Source of the DNA: Anaerococcus provencensis
Lineage (GTDB): Bacteria; Bacillota; Clostridia; Tissierellales; Peptoniphilaceae
Length of the DNA: 64,000 nt
Assembly: GCF_000312365.2 (NCBI RefSeq)
Contig: NZ_HG003686.1
Span: forward strand, 96,857-160,856
Reading direction: 5' to 3'
Part shown: piece after piece, positions 35,158 to 43,292 of the stretch
Position numbering within the stretch: the first letter of the stretch is position 1
Layout: each line of letters begins with the position of its first letter
Made by a program: the position numbers and the translations under genes
The notes under the pieces: model-generated
Told to the model about the DNA's origin: nothing
The model's input: only the letters and a program-made list of their open reading frames with translations
The model's database searches: none

Positions 35158-35430
35158 ATGATTACTCTTGAGGAGGCAAAGTCCTATTTAAGGGTGGATT
35201 TTGATGATGAGGATGAGATGATTGAATCTCTCATCCAATCATCAATCAAACATTCTATGGATGTAGCTAGAGTTAATAGTGAAGAAGACCTTTCTAAAAA
35301 TCCAAATGGAAAGATAGCTGTCTTATATGTGACTGCTTATCTTTATGAACACAGAGAAGAGGCAGATTATTCTGAACTAAACTTAACTCTAAGGGCTTTA
35401 TTATTTGGTGATAGAAAACCAGGTTTTTAA
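35158..35430 (+). CDS. Head-tail connector (gp6-like)
   Basis: 90 residues. ITLEEAKSYLRVDFDDEDEM followed by IESLIQSSIKHSMDVARV is the gp6-like DNA packaging/connector family. It binds below the portal. GGAG site; 9 bases to the next gene. Confidence 0.9.
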   Translation: MITLEEAKSYLRVDFDDEDEMIESLIQSSIKHSMDVARVNSEEDLSKNPNGKIAVLYVTAYLYEHREEADYSELNLTLRALLFGDRKPGF

Positions 35431-35439
35431 GGAGGACTT

Positions 35440-37284
35440 ATGGCCAATAGTTTAAATACTTTAAATTTAATTCAAACAAAGGGTGGAATTAATATAAAGC
35501 AAGGAGATATATCTTCAGAACTGAGTTTTCAGCTATGTGACTCAAAAGGTGACCCTATTAGTTTTTTAAATGATAAAGATGCTAGTATTCATCTTTATAG
35601 CAAAGAAAAGAAACTAGAATGGAAATGTAAGACAAAGGTAAATGAAGATAAGATTTCTTTTAGGATTGATGAGCCACTTGCAATTGGAACATATAAAATA
35701 GAAATCAAAATAGAAGGTCATATTTTCCCATCAGACCAAGGAACTTATATAAGAATAACAAAAGGTTATGAGTCATATACAGATTCAGAAAGTGCGATAG
35801 TTGCCATTGAAAATGCTAAAAATATAGCTGATGAGGCAATAAAAAAAGCTATTGAAAAGAATCTAGAGGATATAAAAGGACCAAAGGGAGACAAGGGTGA
35901 TGACGGCACTCAAGGCAAAGAAGGCCCACCTGGTCCAAAAGGAGAAGATGGAAAAGACTGTGAAGTTATAGATAACCTTGAAAGTGAAAACGGAGAAAAA
36001 GCCCTGTCTGCTAGACAAGGTAAAATTCTAAATAAAAAATATGATGAGCTTTTTTACGATGTCGATAATGGTAAAGATTTAATTGCTAAGGCTATTGTCG
36101 ACAAGAAAGGAAAAGCTAATAAAGATGATAGCTTTACAGACTTAGCAAATAAAATTGGAGAAATAAAAACTGGATGGGAGCCTGGGCATAAATTTATAGA
36201 AGGAGAATTAAAAATAGAATATAACTACCAATACGATACGGATCCTTTTCAAATCATGGAAAATATAGATGACGCTTTAGGTATCGAAGATGCTGGTGAT
36301 GCATATTTTATTATAAAAGAAGGAAAATTATCCTTACTTATCCACCTTAACGAAGCTTTAAGTTCTAATAAGCGTAGATATTTAAATTTATGTAGTTATA
36401 GTAATGAAGATTGTTTTGGAATAGTAAGTGCAGATAATAATGGGTTTATTTCGATTTATGGGATATCCATGATATTAGAGGAACTGTGGGTTATCGATAC
36501 AAAAATCCCATCAAATAAAAAAATAAATCTAGAAACTGTTAATGATACCTTAATTGTATCAGCATATGATAAGTCTGAAGCAGAGTTTCATAATTTGAAG
36601 AATAAAAAATATCTTAGGGTTAATAAATATGATGATTTTTTTAGCTACTTTGATACAACCTATGTCCAAATTAATAACACCGTATCGGGATTGAGTGCAA
36701 ATGGTAATATTTTTTCACTTGATTTAAGTAACTATAAATTTGACAGAATAATACATGCTAATCTTAGTGGTTTAAGAATCCATACTTTAGATAATAAAAT
36801 ATATTATTTTGAATTAAAGAATGGTGTTCCTCAAAGTCCAAGGCTAAATGTTGACTTATCAAAATGGGCAAAAGGAAAATTTTTATCTTATAGTAGAAAT
36901 TATTCGGGTGAAAGGTACACATATGAGGGAATATCGTTATTAGTTGAATCTAATAAGAATGTGAGCATAGCTTACGAATGGGAATATGATGAAGCTACAG
37001 AAGTTAGAACTGATGAAGATACTTTATATATATCCTATGTAAATGGTGATATGAAAACAACCGATGAAATAAACTTATTTACAAAGGAAAAAAGGATTAC
37101 TAAATCACCTAACTATAAAAAGTTATTAAAAACAAGGTATGAAAGCAACGAGGGTTACGACGATTATATGTTATTTTTTATCCTTAATGGAAATTTTTGT
37201 GGATGGAATAAAAGTCGTTATCTAGTTTATTATATTCTACCAGAACTCCCTGAAGATAATGGAGACAACTATGAAAATAGTTGA
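35440..37284 (+). CDS. BppU-type baseplate/receptor-binding fibre with collagen-like repeat
   Basis: 614 residues, AGGAGG site. Residues ~1-110: BppU N-terminal attachment domain (GGINIKQGDISSELSFQL). Residues 147-173: nine Gly-X-Y triplets (GPKGDKGDDGTQG...). Residues ~180-210: ALSARQGKILNKKYDEL, a trimer-forming fibre motif. The rest is beta-rich and unmatched (tip). It should bind the host surface. Such genes normally lie after the tape measure; here it is between connector and head-closure genes and overlaps the next gene. Confidence 0.85.
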   Translation: MANSLNTLNLIQTKGGINIKQGDISSELSFQLCDSKGDPISFLNDKDASIHLYSKEKKLEWKCKTKVNEDKISFRIDEPLAIGTYKIEIKIEGHIFPSDQGTYIRITKGYESYTDSESAIVAIENAKNIADEAIKKAIEKNLEDIKGPKGDKGDDGTQGKEGPPGPKGEDGKDCEVIDNLESENGEKALSARQGKILNKKYDELFYDVDNGKDLIAKAIVDKKGKANKDDSFTDLANKIGEIKTGWEPGHKFIEGELKIEYNYQYDTDPFQIMENIDDALGIEDAGDAYFIIKEGKLSLLIHLNEALSSNKRRYLNLCSYSNEDCFGIVSADNNGFISIYGISMILEELWVIDTKIPSNKKINLETVNDTLIVSAYDKSEAEFHNLKNKKYLRVNKYDDFFSYFDTTYVQINNTVSGLSANGNIFSLDLSNYKFDRIIHANLSGLRIHTLDNKIYYFELKNGVPQSPRLNVDLSKWAKGKFLSYSRNYSGERYTYEGISLLVESNKNVSIAYEWEYDEATEVRTDEDTLYISYVNGDMKTTDEINLFTKEKRITKSPNYKKLLKTRYESNEGYDDYMLFFILNGNFCGWNKSRYLVYYILPELPEDNGDNYENS

Positions 37285-37603
37285 TTTTAATAGAAGGATT
37301 ACCTTCCAAAATAAAGATGTTGAAGTTGATGAGATAGGTAATCATAAATCAATATGGTCTGATTATCTAACAACTAATTCATATATATCTTTTCAAGGCA
37401 AAGGTGAAGAAGTTTTTCTTGGTATGGAAGTAGACAGGTCAGATATTTCTTTTACAGTAAGATTTCAAAATAGGTTAAAGAATATTAATACTTCAGATTT
37501 CAGAATTCTATTTGAAGCTGAAAATTACAATATCATCTCAATTGACTTTATGAACTATAAAAATAGATTTATAAAGTTTAGATGTAGGAAGGTGAGTAGA
37601 TGA
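37271..37603 (+). CDS. Head closure / head-tail adaptor protein
   Basis: 110 residues from ATG 37271, with GGAG 6 bases upstream; ATG 37259 in frame is less likely. FNRRITFQNKDVEVDEIGNH, VFLGMEVDRSDISFTVRF and YNIISIDFMNYKNRFIKFRC match the SPP1 gp16-like family. It plugs the portal after packaging. Confidence 0.88.
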   Translation: MKIVDFNRRITFQNKDVEVDEIGNHKSIWSDYLTTNSYISFQGKGEEVFLGMEVDRSDISFTVRFQNRLKNINTSDFRILFEAENYNIISIDFMNYKNRFIKFRCRKVSR

Positions 37604-37977
37604 ATGTAAAAATTGAAAACCTCGCCAGTGAAATTATGAAGGGCTTAGAAGAATATTCTGATATGGCAACAGACGAAGTCAAAAATGAAGTCAAAAAAGC
37701 TGGTAGGAATATAAGAAAAGATATACAAGAAAATGCTCCTGTAGGAGAAACAAAGAAATATTCTAAATCTTGGTCAGTAAAAACTATGAAAGAAACTTCT
37801 AACTCAATAGAACTTGTAGTTCACTCAAAAAATAGATATCAATTGGCTCATTTACTTGAAAAAGGTCATGTTCTTAGACAGGGTGGAAGAGTGTCTGCTA
37901 AGCCACACATTGGACCAGCTGAGGAGAAAGGAATCAGAGAATTGGAAGAAAATATAATGAGGAAATTAAGAGAATGA
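37600..37977 (+). CDS. HK97 gp10-family phage protein
   Basis: 125 residues: VKNEVKKAGRNIRKDIQENA, PVGETKKYSKSWSVKTMKET, HLLEKGHVLRQGGRVSAKPH. The GxxxRxGGRV and HIGPAEE segments are typical of gp10 tail-completion proteins. Four-base overlaps on both sides show coupling. Confidence 0.9.
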   Translation: MNVKIENLASEIMKGLEEYSDMATDEVKNEVKKAGRNIRKDIQENAPVGETKKYSKSWSVKTMKETSNSIELVVHSKNRYQLAHLLEKGHVLRQGGRVSAKPHIGPAEEKGIRELEENIMRKLRE

Positions 37978-38321
37978 AGAAGTTAATGAAAATAATTAAC
38001 GAGATTGGACTTCCTTTTGCATACTCGCACTTTGCTGAGGGAGAAAGTCCAGCTCCACCATTTATGGTCTATCTATTTCCAAAGAATAAACACTTTGGTG
38101 CAGATGGAGTAGTTTTCTATAAAAATACTCAGATAGACTTAGAACTTTATACCGATAAGAAAGATCTAAAATTAGAAGAAAAAATAGAAGAGATACTTGA
38201 TAGAGAAAAAATCTATTATGAGAAATCTGAAGTTTGGATTGAATCAGAAAGACTCTATGAAGTTTTGTATGAATTCACACTTAATTTAAAAATTACGGAG
38301 GTAAATAATAATGGCCAATAA
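37974..38321 (+). CDS. Tail terminator/completion protein
   Basis: 115 residues: LPFAYSHFAEGESPAPPFMV, FGADGVVFYKNTQIDLELYT, LEEKIEEILDREKIYYEKSE. The pattern and position match small tail-terminator proteins between gp10 and the major tail protein. Confidence 0.8.
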   Translation: MKKLMKIINEIGLPFAYSHFAEGESPAPPFMVYLFPKNKHFGADGVVFYKNTQIDLELYTDKKDLKLEEKIEEILDREKIYYEKSEVWIESERLYEVLYEFTLNLKITEVNNNGQ

Positions 38322-38907
38322 AGTTAAATTTAATATTTGTAACGTACACTACGCTCTCTTTAATAAAACCGAAGAGGGCGTTATTAAATATAAGACACCA
38401 GTGCCAATGCCTGGTGCTGTTTCAATTTCATTAGATCCTAATGGAGAGCCAGAAAGCTTTTATGCAGATGGAATTGAATACTACACTATTTCAAACAATA
38501 TGGGATATGATGGAGATTTAGAAATTGCTCTTATTCCAGAATCCTTTAGGACTGATGTTTTGATGGAAAAATCAGATTCAAACAAAGTTCTTATTGAGTC
38601 TTCAAATTCTGAAACTGCAAACTTTGCACTTCTTTTCGAGTTTGATGGTGACCAAAAGAAAATCCGTCATGTCATGTATAACTGCTCAGCAGCAAGACCT
38701 ACTCTTGAAGGAGAAACCAATGAAGAATCAAGAGAAGTTCAACCAGAAACCTTATCTATTCAAGCAAGACCACTTCCAAATGGAAATGTAAAGGCTAGAA
38801 CAAGTGATGAGACAACTAAGGAAACTTATGATGGTTGGTACAAATCAGTTTATATGCCAACAGAAACTACAGTAACACCTTCAAGAGCAAGTGTTGGAGG
38901 TAAATAA
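38311..38907 (+). CDS. Major tail protein (phi13-like)
   Basis: 198 residues, GGAGG site inside the previous gene. VKFNICNVHYALFNKTEEGV, LDPNGEPESFYADGIEYYTI and GYDGDLEIALIPESFRTDVL identify the phi13/SPP1-type tube protein. The tail tube of a long non-contractile tail is built from it. Confidence 0.92.
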   Translation: MANKVKFNICNVHYALFNKTEEGVIKYKTPVPMPGAVSISLDPNGEPESFYADGIEYYTISNNMGYDGDLEIALIPESFRTDVLMEKSDSNKVLIESSNSETANFALLFEFDGDQKKIRHVMYNCSAARPTLEGETNEESREVQPETLSIQARPLPNGNVKARTSDETTKETYDGWYKSVYMPTETTVTPSRASVGGK

Positions 38908-38909
38908 AT

Positions 38910-39266
38910 ATGGCATTAACAAAGAAAATTCAAATTGATGGGAAAGATGTTGTTTTCCGTGCATCAGCAGCTATCCCAAGAATCTATAGACTTAAATTTG
39001 GAAGAGATATCTTCAAAGACTTGATGGAATTAGAAAAGTCCATGAAGAAAAACGATGAAGATAAATCCAATCTTGATATAGGTTCACTTGAGTTATTTGA
39101 AAATATAGCATATGTAATGGCTAAACATGGAGATAAATCTGTGCCAGATAGTCCAGAAGAATGGTTAGATAATTTCTCGACTTTTTCAATTTATCAAATT
39201 CTGCCACAGCTAATTGAATTATGGGGGCTTAACATAAAGTCGGAAGAAGTTCCTAAAAAAAAGTAA
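38910..39266 (+). CDS. Tail assembly chaperone G
   Basis: 118 residues. KKIQIDGKDVVFRASAAIPR and IYRLKFGRDIFKDLMELEKS match gpG-type tail assembly chaperones. The gene ends in AAA AAA AAG TAA, a slippery sequence that allows a -1 shift into the T frame (39263-39448). Confidence 0.9.
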   Translation: MALTKKIQIDGKDVVFRASAAIPRIYRLKFGRDIFKDLMELEKSMKKNDEDKSNLDIGSLELFENIAYVMAKHGDKSVPDSPEEWLDNFSTFSIYQILPQLIELWGLNIKSEEVPKKK

Positions 39267-39448
39267 GACCAACAGAAAGACCAATGACTACACCCTTGTT
39301 TCTATTAAGGGCAGTAGAGCTTGGTCTTTCTGTTTCTGATTTATCCCTACTAACGATAGGGCTTGTTAATGATATGTTTACAGAAAAGAATAATGACGAC
39401 TATAAATACAAAGAAGTAGCTACCCAAGAGGACTTCGATAGATTCTAA
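39263..39448 (+). CDS. Chaperone T part, made by -1 frameshift (G-T fusion)
   Basis: After slippage on A-AAA-AAG (39257-39263) the -1 frame reads VRPTERPMTTPLFLLRAVEL, GLSVSDLSLLTIGLVNDMFT and ATQEDFDRF, 61 codons, then stop. This is the standard T-domain that links tail protein and tape measure. There is also an in-frame ATG at 39284. The position one gene before the tape measure fits. Confidence 0.88.
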   Translation, partial: VRPTERPMTTPLFLLRAVELGLSVSDLSLLTIGLVNDMFTEKNNDDYKYKEVATQEDFDRF

Positions 39449-39489
39449 AAGTATAATGTTTTCAACAATTATATTTATTAGGAGGAATC

Positions 39490-39786
39490 ATGGGATTATT
39501 CGGAGAAAAGAAAACAGCAGAAGAAAAGCAAAATGAAAAATTACAAGCATTTATGCGAAGATATCAACTAGAAGATCTAGATGAGAAAGATTTAGTAGTT
39601 TTACAAAGAATTGCAAGTGATTTAGCAGGAAATTCATTCTTTAAAGCTGGTATGGCTTTGAGTTTTGCAAAAGCAGAAGAACAAGCTAAAGTAACATATC
39701 TTTCCGCATTAGTAGAACAAAACTGGATGATAATAAGACAACTTAGCAGATTAAATAAAAATATAGAAGATTTAAAGAAACAATAG
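39490..39786 (+). CDS. Independent small gene before the tape measure
   Basis: 98 residues, AGGAGG site. MGLFGEKKTAEEKQNEKLQA, EDLDEKDLVVLQRIASDLAG and EQNWMIIRQLSRLNKNIEDL: helical, no recognised domain. A TATAAT box near 39451 and a terminator after it make it a self-contained unit inserted between chaperone and tape measure. Confidence 0.75.
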   Translation: MGLFGEKKTAEEKQNEKLQAFMRRYQLEDLDEKDLVVLQRIASDLAGNSFFKAGMALSFAKAEEQAKVTYLSALVEQNWMIIRQLSRLNKNIEDLKKQ

Positions 39787-39805
39787 AAATTCTAAAAAGG
39801 TATTT

Positions 39806-39838
39806 AAAGCATCTATCAAAATGATAGGTGCTTTTCTT
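39806..39838 (+). terminator. Terminator after the small gene
   Basis: AAAGCA-CTATCA and TGATAG-TGCTTTT form the stem with a T-rich tail. Confidence 0.8.
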
Positions 39839-39864
39839 ATGCTTTAAATTAAGGAGGTGAGATA

Positions 39865-42800
39865 TTGGCAAATAGAATAAAAGGAATAACTGTTGAGATT
39901 GGTGGAGATACTACCAAACTTCAAGACGCACTTAAATCAGTAAATACAGAAATAAAACACACTCAGTCAGAATTACGTGATGTTAATAAACTTCTTAAAC
40001 TTGACCCAGGAAATACTGAACTTATCTCACAAAAGCATAAGCTATTAGGTCAGACCTTAGAAGAAACAAAAAATAAATTAACTTCTTTGAAAGAAGCACA
40101 GAAACAAGCTGAACAGGCTCTTGCAGAAGGTAAAATCTCCCAAGAACAATATGATGCACTTAAACGAGAAATTATTGAAACAGAACAAGCCCTAAAGAAT
40201 CTAGAAAAGCAGGGAGCAACAACTAATCAGACTCTACAAAATATAGCTGCTACTGGAGAAAAATGGCAAAATACTGGTCAGAACATTGAGAATGTAGGGA
40301 AAGATATTATGCCAGTATCTCTTGCAGTTGCAGGGCTTGGAGCAGCAGCTGTAAAGACTGCATCAGATTTTGATTCTGGTATGGCAAAGGTAAAAGCAGT
40401 ATCTGGTGCAACTGGATCTGACTTTGATGCACTAAGAGAGAAAGCACGTGAAATGGGAGCAAAGACAAAGTTCTCAGCATCTGAAGCAGCTGATGCTATG
40501 AACTACATGGCAATGGCTGGTTGGAAAAGCAAGGACATGATTGGTGGTATTGAAGGAATTATGAACCTTGCTGCAGCCAGTGGTGAGGACTTAGCTACTA
40601 CTTCAGATATTGTCACAGATGCACTTACAGCCTTTGGTCTAAAAGCAGAAGATTCTTCTCACTTCGCTGATGTTCTTGCTGCTGCATCATCTAATGCAAA
40701 CACCAATGTTTCGTTAATGGGTGAGACCTTTAAATATGCTGCACCTATTGCTGGTGCCCTTGGATATTCAGTTGAAGATACTGCAGTTGCTATAGGTCTA
40801 ATGGCAAACTCAGGAATAAAGGGTTCACAAGCAGGTACAGCTTTAAGGGCTGGACTAACTAGACTTGCATCACCAACTAAAGAAGTTATTAATGGAATGT
40901 CCATGTTAGGCCTATCTATTGAGGACGTACAGGGGCTTTCTCTTGATGAAACTCTAAGAATATTTAGAGAATCCTTTGCTAATTTAGATGGAACTCAACA
41001 GGCACAGGCAGCATCAATGATATTTGGTAAAAATGCTATGTCTGGAATGTTGGCAATAATAAATGCCAGTGAGAAAGATTATAACAGTCTAAGTGATGCC
41101 ATCTATAACGCAGATGGAACAGCAGAAAAAATGGCAACTACTATGCAGGATAACTTAGGTGGTCAATTAAAGATCCTACAATCTGCCTTAGAAGAATTAG
41201 CCATATCCTTTGGAGAACTCCTAATGCCAACTGTTAGGAAAGTAGTTGATATAATAACAAAACTGGTAAATGGACTTAATGCACTTCCAGGTCCAGTAAA
41301 AGGTGTCATTGCAGGAATAGGTGTTTTTATAGCTGCTCTTGGTCCAGTTCTTATGATTATAGGAAAGCTTGTCTGGTCAATAGGAACTATTATGACCAAA
41401 GGACCTCTAATAGTAGGAGGAATAACTAAGATAGTTGGAATCTTTACAGGTACACTTATACCAGCAATCACTGCAGTAGTATCAGCCATTGGTATAGTTC
41501 CTATAGCTATTGGAGCAGTAGTAGCTGGTCTTGTTCTTTTATGGAAGAAATGTGATTGGTTTAGAGAAGGGGTCATCTCCATATGGGAAACTATTAAGGA
41601 ATCAACAGTTGCTATTTGGAATGGTATAAAAGAATTCTTCGTAAATCTTTGGCAAGGAATATCAGAATCCTGGACAAAATCTTGGACAGAGATTACTACA
41701 TTCTTATCAGAATTCTGGACTGGATTTATTGAAGGAGTTAAAACTACATGGAAAGGTATCAAGGACTTTTTTGCCAATCTATGGAATGGACTTGCTGAAG
41801 GATGGAATACTATCTGGACATCTATAACAACTTTTCTAACTGAATCTTGGAATACCTTTATTGAGGGAGCCAAGAGTCTATGGCAAAGTTTAGGAGATTT
41901 CTTTACAAGCTTATGGAATGGGATTCAAACTACTTTTACTAATATATGGACAGATATATCAACTAAGACCACAGAAGTATTTACAGAAGTTGCAGAGTTT
42001 ATCAGGACTACTTGGGAAGGTATAAAGACTTTAATTTCAACTGTTCTTGATTCTATTAAAGTAAAGGCTAAGACTATTTGGAATGGGATAAAAACGTTCT
42101 TGACTACAGTAATCACTGCCATAGGAACATTTATATCCACATCTTGGAATAATATAAAAACAGTTATTCAAACAGTTTTAAATACTATTAAATCTATAGT
42201 GATGAATGTTTGGAACTCCATCAAGTCGTTCATATCTGGAGTTCTAAATGGAATCAGGTCATTAGTTTCTAATATTTGGAATAGTATCAAATCTACTATT
42301 TCATCAACAGTGAATTCTGCAAAATCAGCAGTAACGTCTGCCTTTAATTCTATGAGGTCAGCTATTTCTTCTAGTATGTCCAATATTTTATCTAGTATAA
42401 GAAATGGATTTAGTAACGCAGTGAACTTTATTAGAAATCTAGCATCACAAGCCTACACATGGGGAGCCGATATGATTAATGGAATTGCAAGGGGAATTTC
42501 AAATTCAATAGGTAATGTAATATCTGCTGTATCTAATGTTGCATCAACCATTAGGTCTTACTTACACTTTTCAGTACCAGATGTTGGTCCACTTACCGAC
42601 TACGAATCATGGATGCCAGACTTTATGGAAGGCTTATCAAAAGGAATTGAAAAGAGTAGGAGATTAGTTCAATCTTCTATGAAGAATGTAGCAAGCGATA
42701 TGGTTTTGAATCCAAATATATCAACTGTTAGTATGGGTGGATATGATAAAGAATCCGCTGTAAATGGAATTGATATAGGAAGGCAAATATCTGATGCACT

Positions 42801-42930
42801 TGCAAATATTAATTTAAAATCAGAAAATGCAGGAGATATAGTCATACCAGTCTATCTTGGAGGAACACTCCTAGATGAAGTTATTGTCAATGCATCTATG
42901 CGTAAGAATTTAAGGAGTGGAGGTAGGTGA
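39865..42930 (+). CDS. Tail tape measure protein
   Basis: 1021 residues from TTG after AAGGAGGTGA. Residues ~1-130: coiled coil (LQDALKSVNTEIKHTQSELR). Residues ~165-360: TP901-type core with SAMNYMAMAGWKSKDMIGGI-like SAAD motif and SGIKGSQAGTALRAGLTRLA. Two hydrophobic segments (~477-535). Residues ~560-830: many Trp repeats of the WNGIKEFF / WNSIKS type. C terminus LHFSVPDVGPLTDYESWMPD. Length suggests a tail of roughly 150 nm by the usual scaling. It ends one base into the next gene. Confidence 0.95.
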   Translation: MANRIKGITVEIGGDTTKLQDALKSVNTEIKHTQSELRDVNKLLKLDPGNTELISQKHKLLGQTLEETKNKLTSLKEAQKQAEQALAEGKISQEQYDALKREIIETEQALKNLEKQGATTNQTLQNIAATGEKWQNTGQNIENVGKDIMPVSLAVAGLGAAAVKTASDFDSGMAKVKAVSGATGSDFDALREKAREMGAKTKFSASEAADAMNYMAMAGWKSKDMIGGIEGIMNLAAASGEDLATTSDIVTDALTAFGLKAEDSSHFADVLAAASSNANTNVSLMGETFKYAAPIAGALGYSVEDTAVAIGLMANSGIKGSQAGTALRAGLTRLASPTKEVINGMSMLGLSIEDVQGLSLDETLRIFRESFANLDGTQQAQAASMIFGKNAMSGMLAIINASEKDYNSLSDAIYNADGTAEKMATTMQDNLGGQLKILQSALEELAISFGELLMPTVRKVVDIITKLVNGLNALPGPVKGVIAGIGVFIAALGPVLMIIGKLVWSIGTIMTKGPLIVGGITKIVGIFTGTLIPAITAVVSAIGIVPIAIGAVVAGLVLLWKKCDWFREGVISIWETIKESTVAIWNGIKEFFVNLWQGISESWTKSWTEITTFLSEFWTGFIEGVKTTWKGIKDFFANLWNGLAEGWNTIWTSITTFLTESWNTFIEGAKSLWQSLGDFFTSLWNGIQTTFTNIWTDISTKTTEVFTEVAEFIRTTWEGIKTLISTVLDSIKVKAKTIWNGIKTFLTTVITAIGTFISTSWNNIKTVIQTVLNTIKSIVMNVWNSIKSFISGVLNGIRSLVSNIWNSIKSTISSTVNSAKSAVTSAFNSMRSAISSSMSNILSSIRNGFSNAVNFIRNLASQAYTWGADMINGIARGISNSIGNVISAVSNVASTIRSYLHFSVPDVGPLTDYESWMPDFMEGLSKGIEKSRRLVQSSMKNVASDMVLNPNISTVSMGGYDKESAVNGIDIGRQISDALANINLKSENAGDIVIPVYLGGTLLDEVIVNASMRKNLRSGGR

Positions 42931-43292
42931 TGAAATATCAAACATATTTAATTATTGAAGGAGTAGACCTACCACTACCAAATTCTTATGATTTGGAGTT
43001 TAGAGATATAGAAGCAGATACTGGAGGAGAAACAGAGGCGGGTACTATTCAAAGGGATATTGTTAGAAACAAAGTAACAAGTATTTCTGTAAGTTTTTCT
43101 TGTAGTCCTAAACTTGTGAAGACCTTAAGCAATTTTGCTAACAAGTCTAATCTTAAAGTTAAATTCTTAGATACAGAAACATTGGAACTAAAAGAGACAC
43201 AAATGTATATAGATAAGTTTCAAGTCAAACTAATAAAAGATACTTCTTATAAAGGATTGTGGGAAGTATCTTTTTCATTGGAGGAGTACTAA
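42930..43292 (+). CDS. Distal tail-type phage protein (DUF6711-like)
   Basis: 120 residues from ATG overlapping the tape-measure stop. YDLEFRDIEADTGGETEAGT and IQRDIVRNKVTSISVSFSCS, then LKVKFLDTETLELKETQMYI. Compact beta protein at the position of a distal tail component; the family name is tentative. The stop overlaps the next ATG. Confidence 0.65.
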   Translation: MKYQTYLIIEGVDLPLPNSYDLEFRDIEADTGGETEAGTIQRDIVRNKVTSISVSFSCSPKLVKTLSNFANKSNLKVKFLDTETLELKETQMYIDKFQVKLIKDTSYKGLWEVSFSLEEY

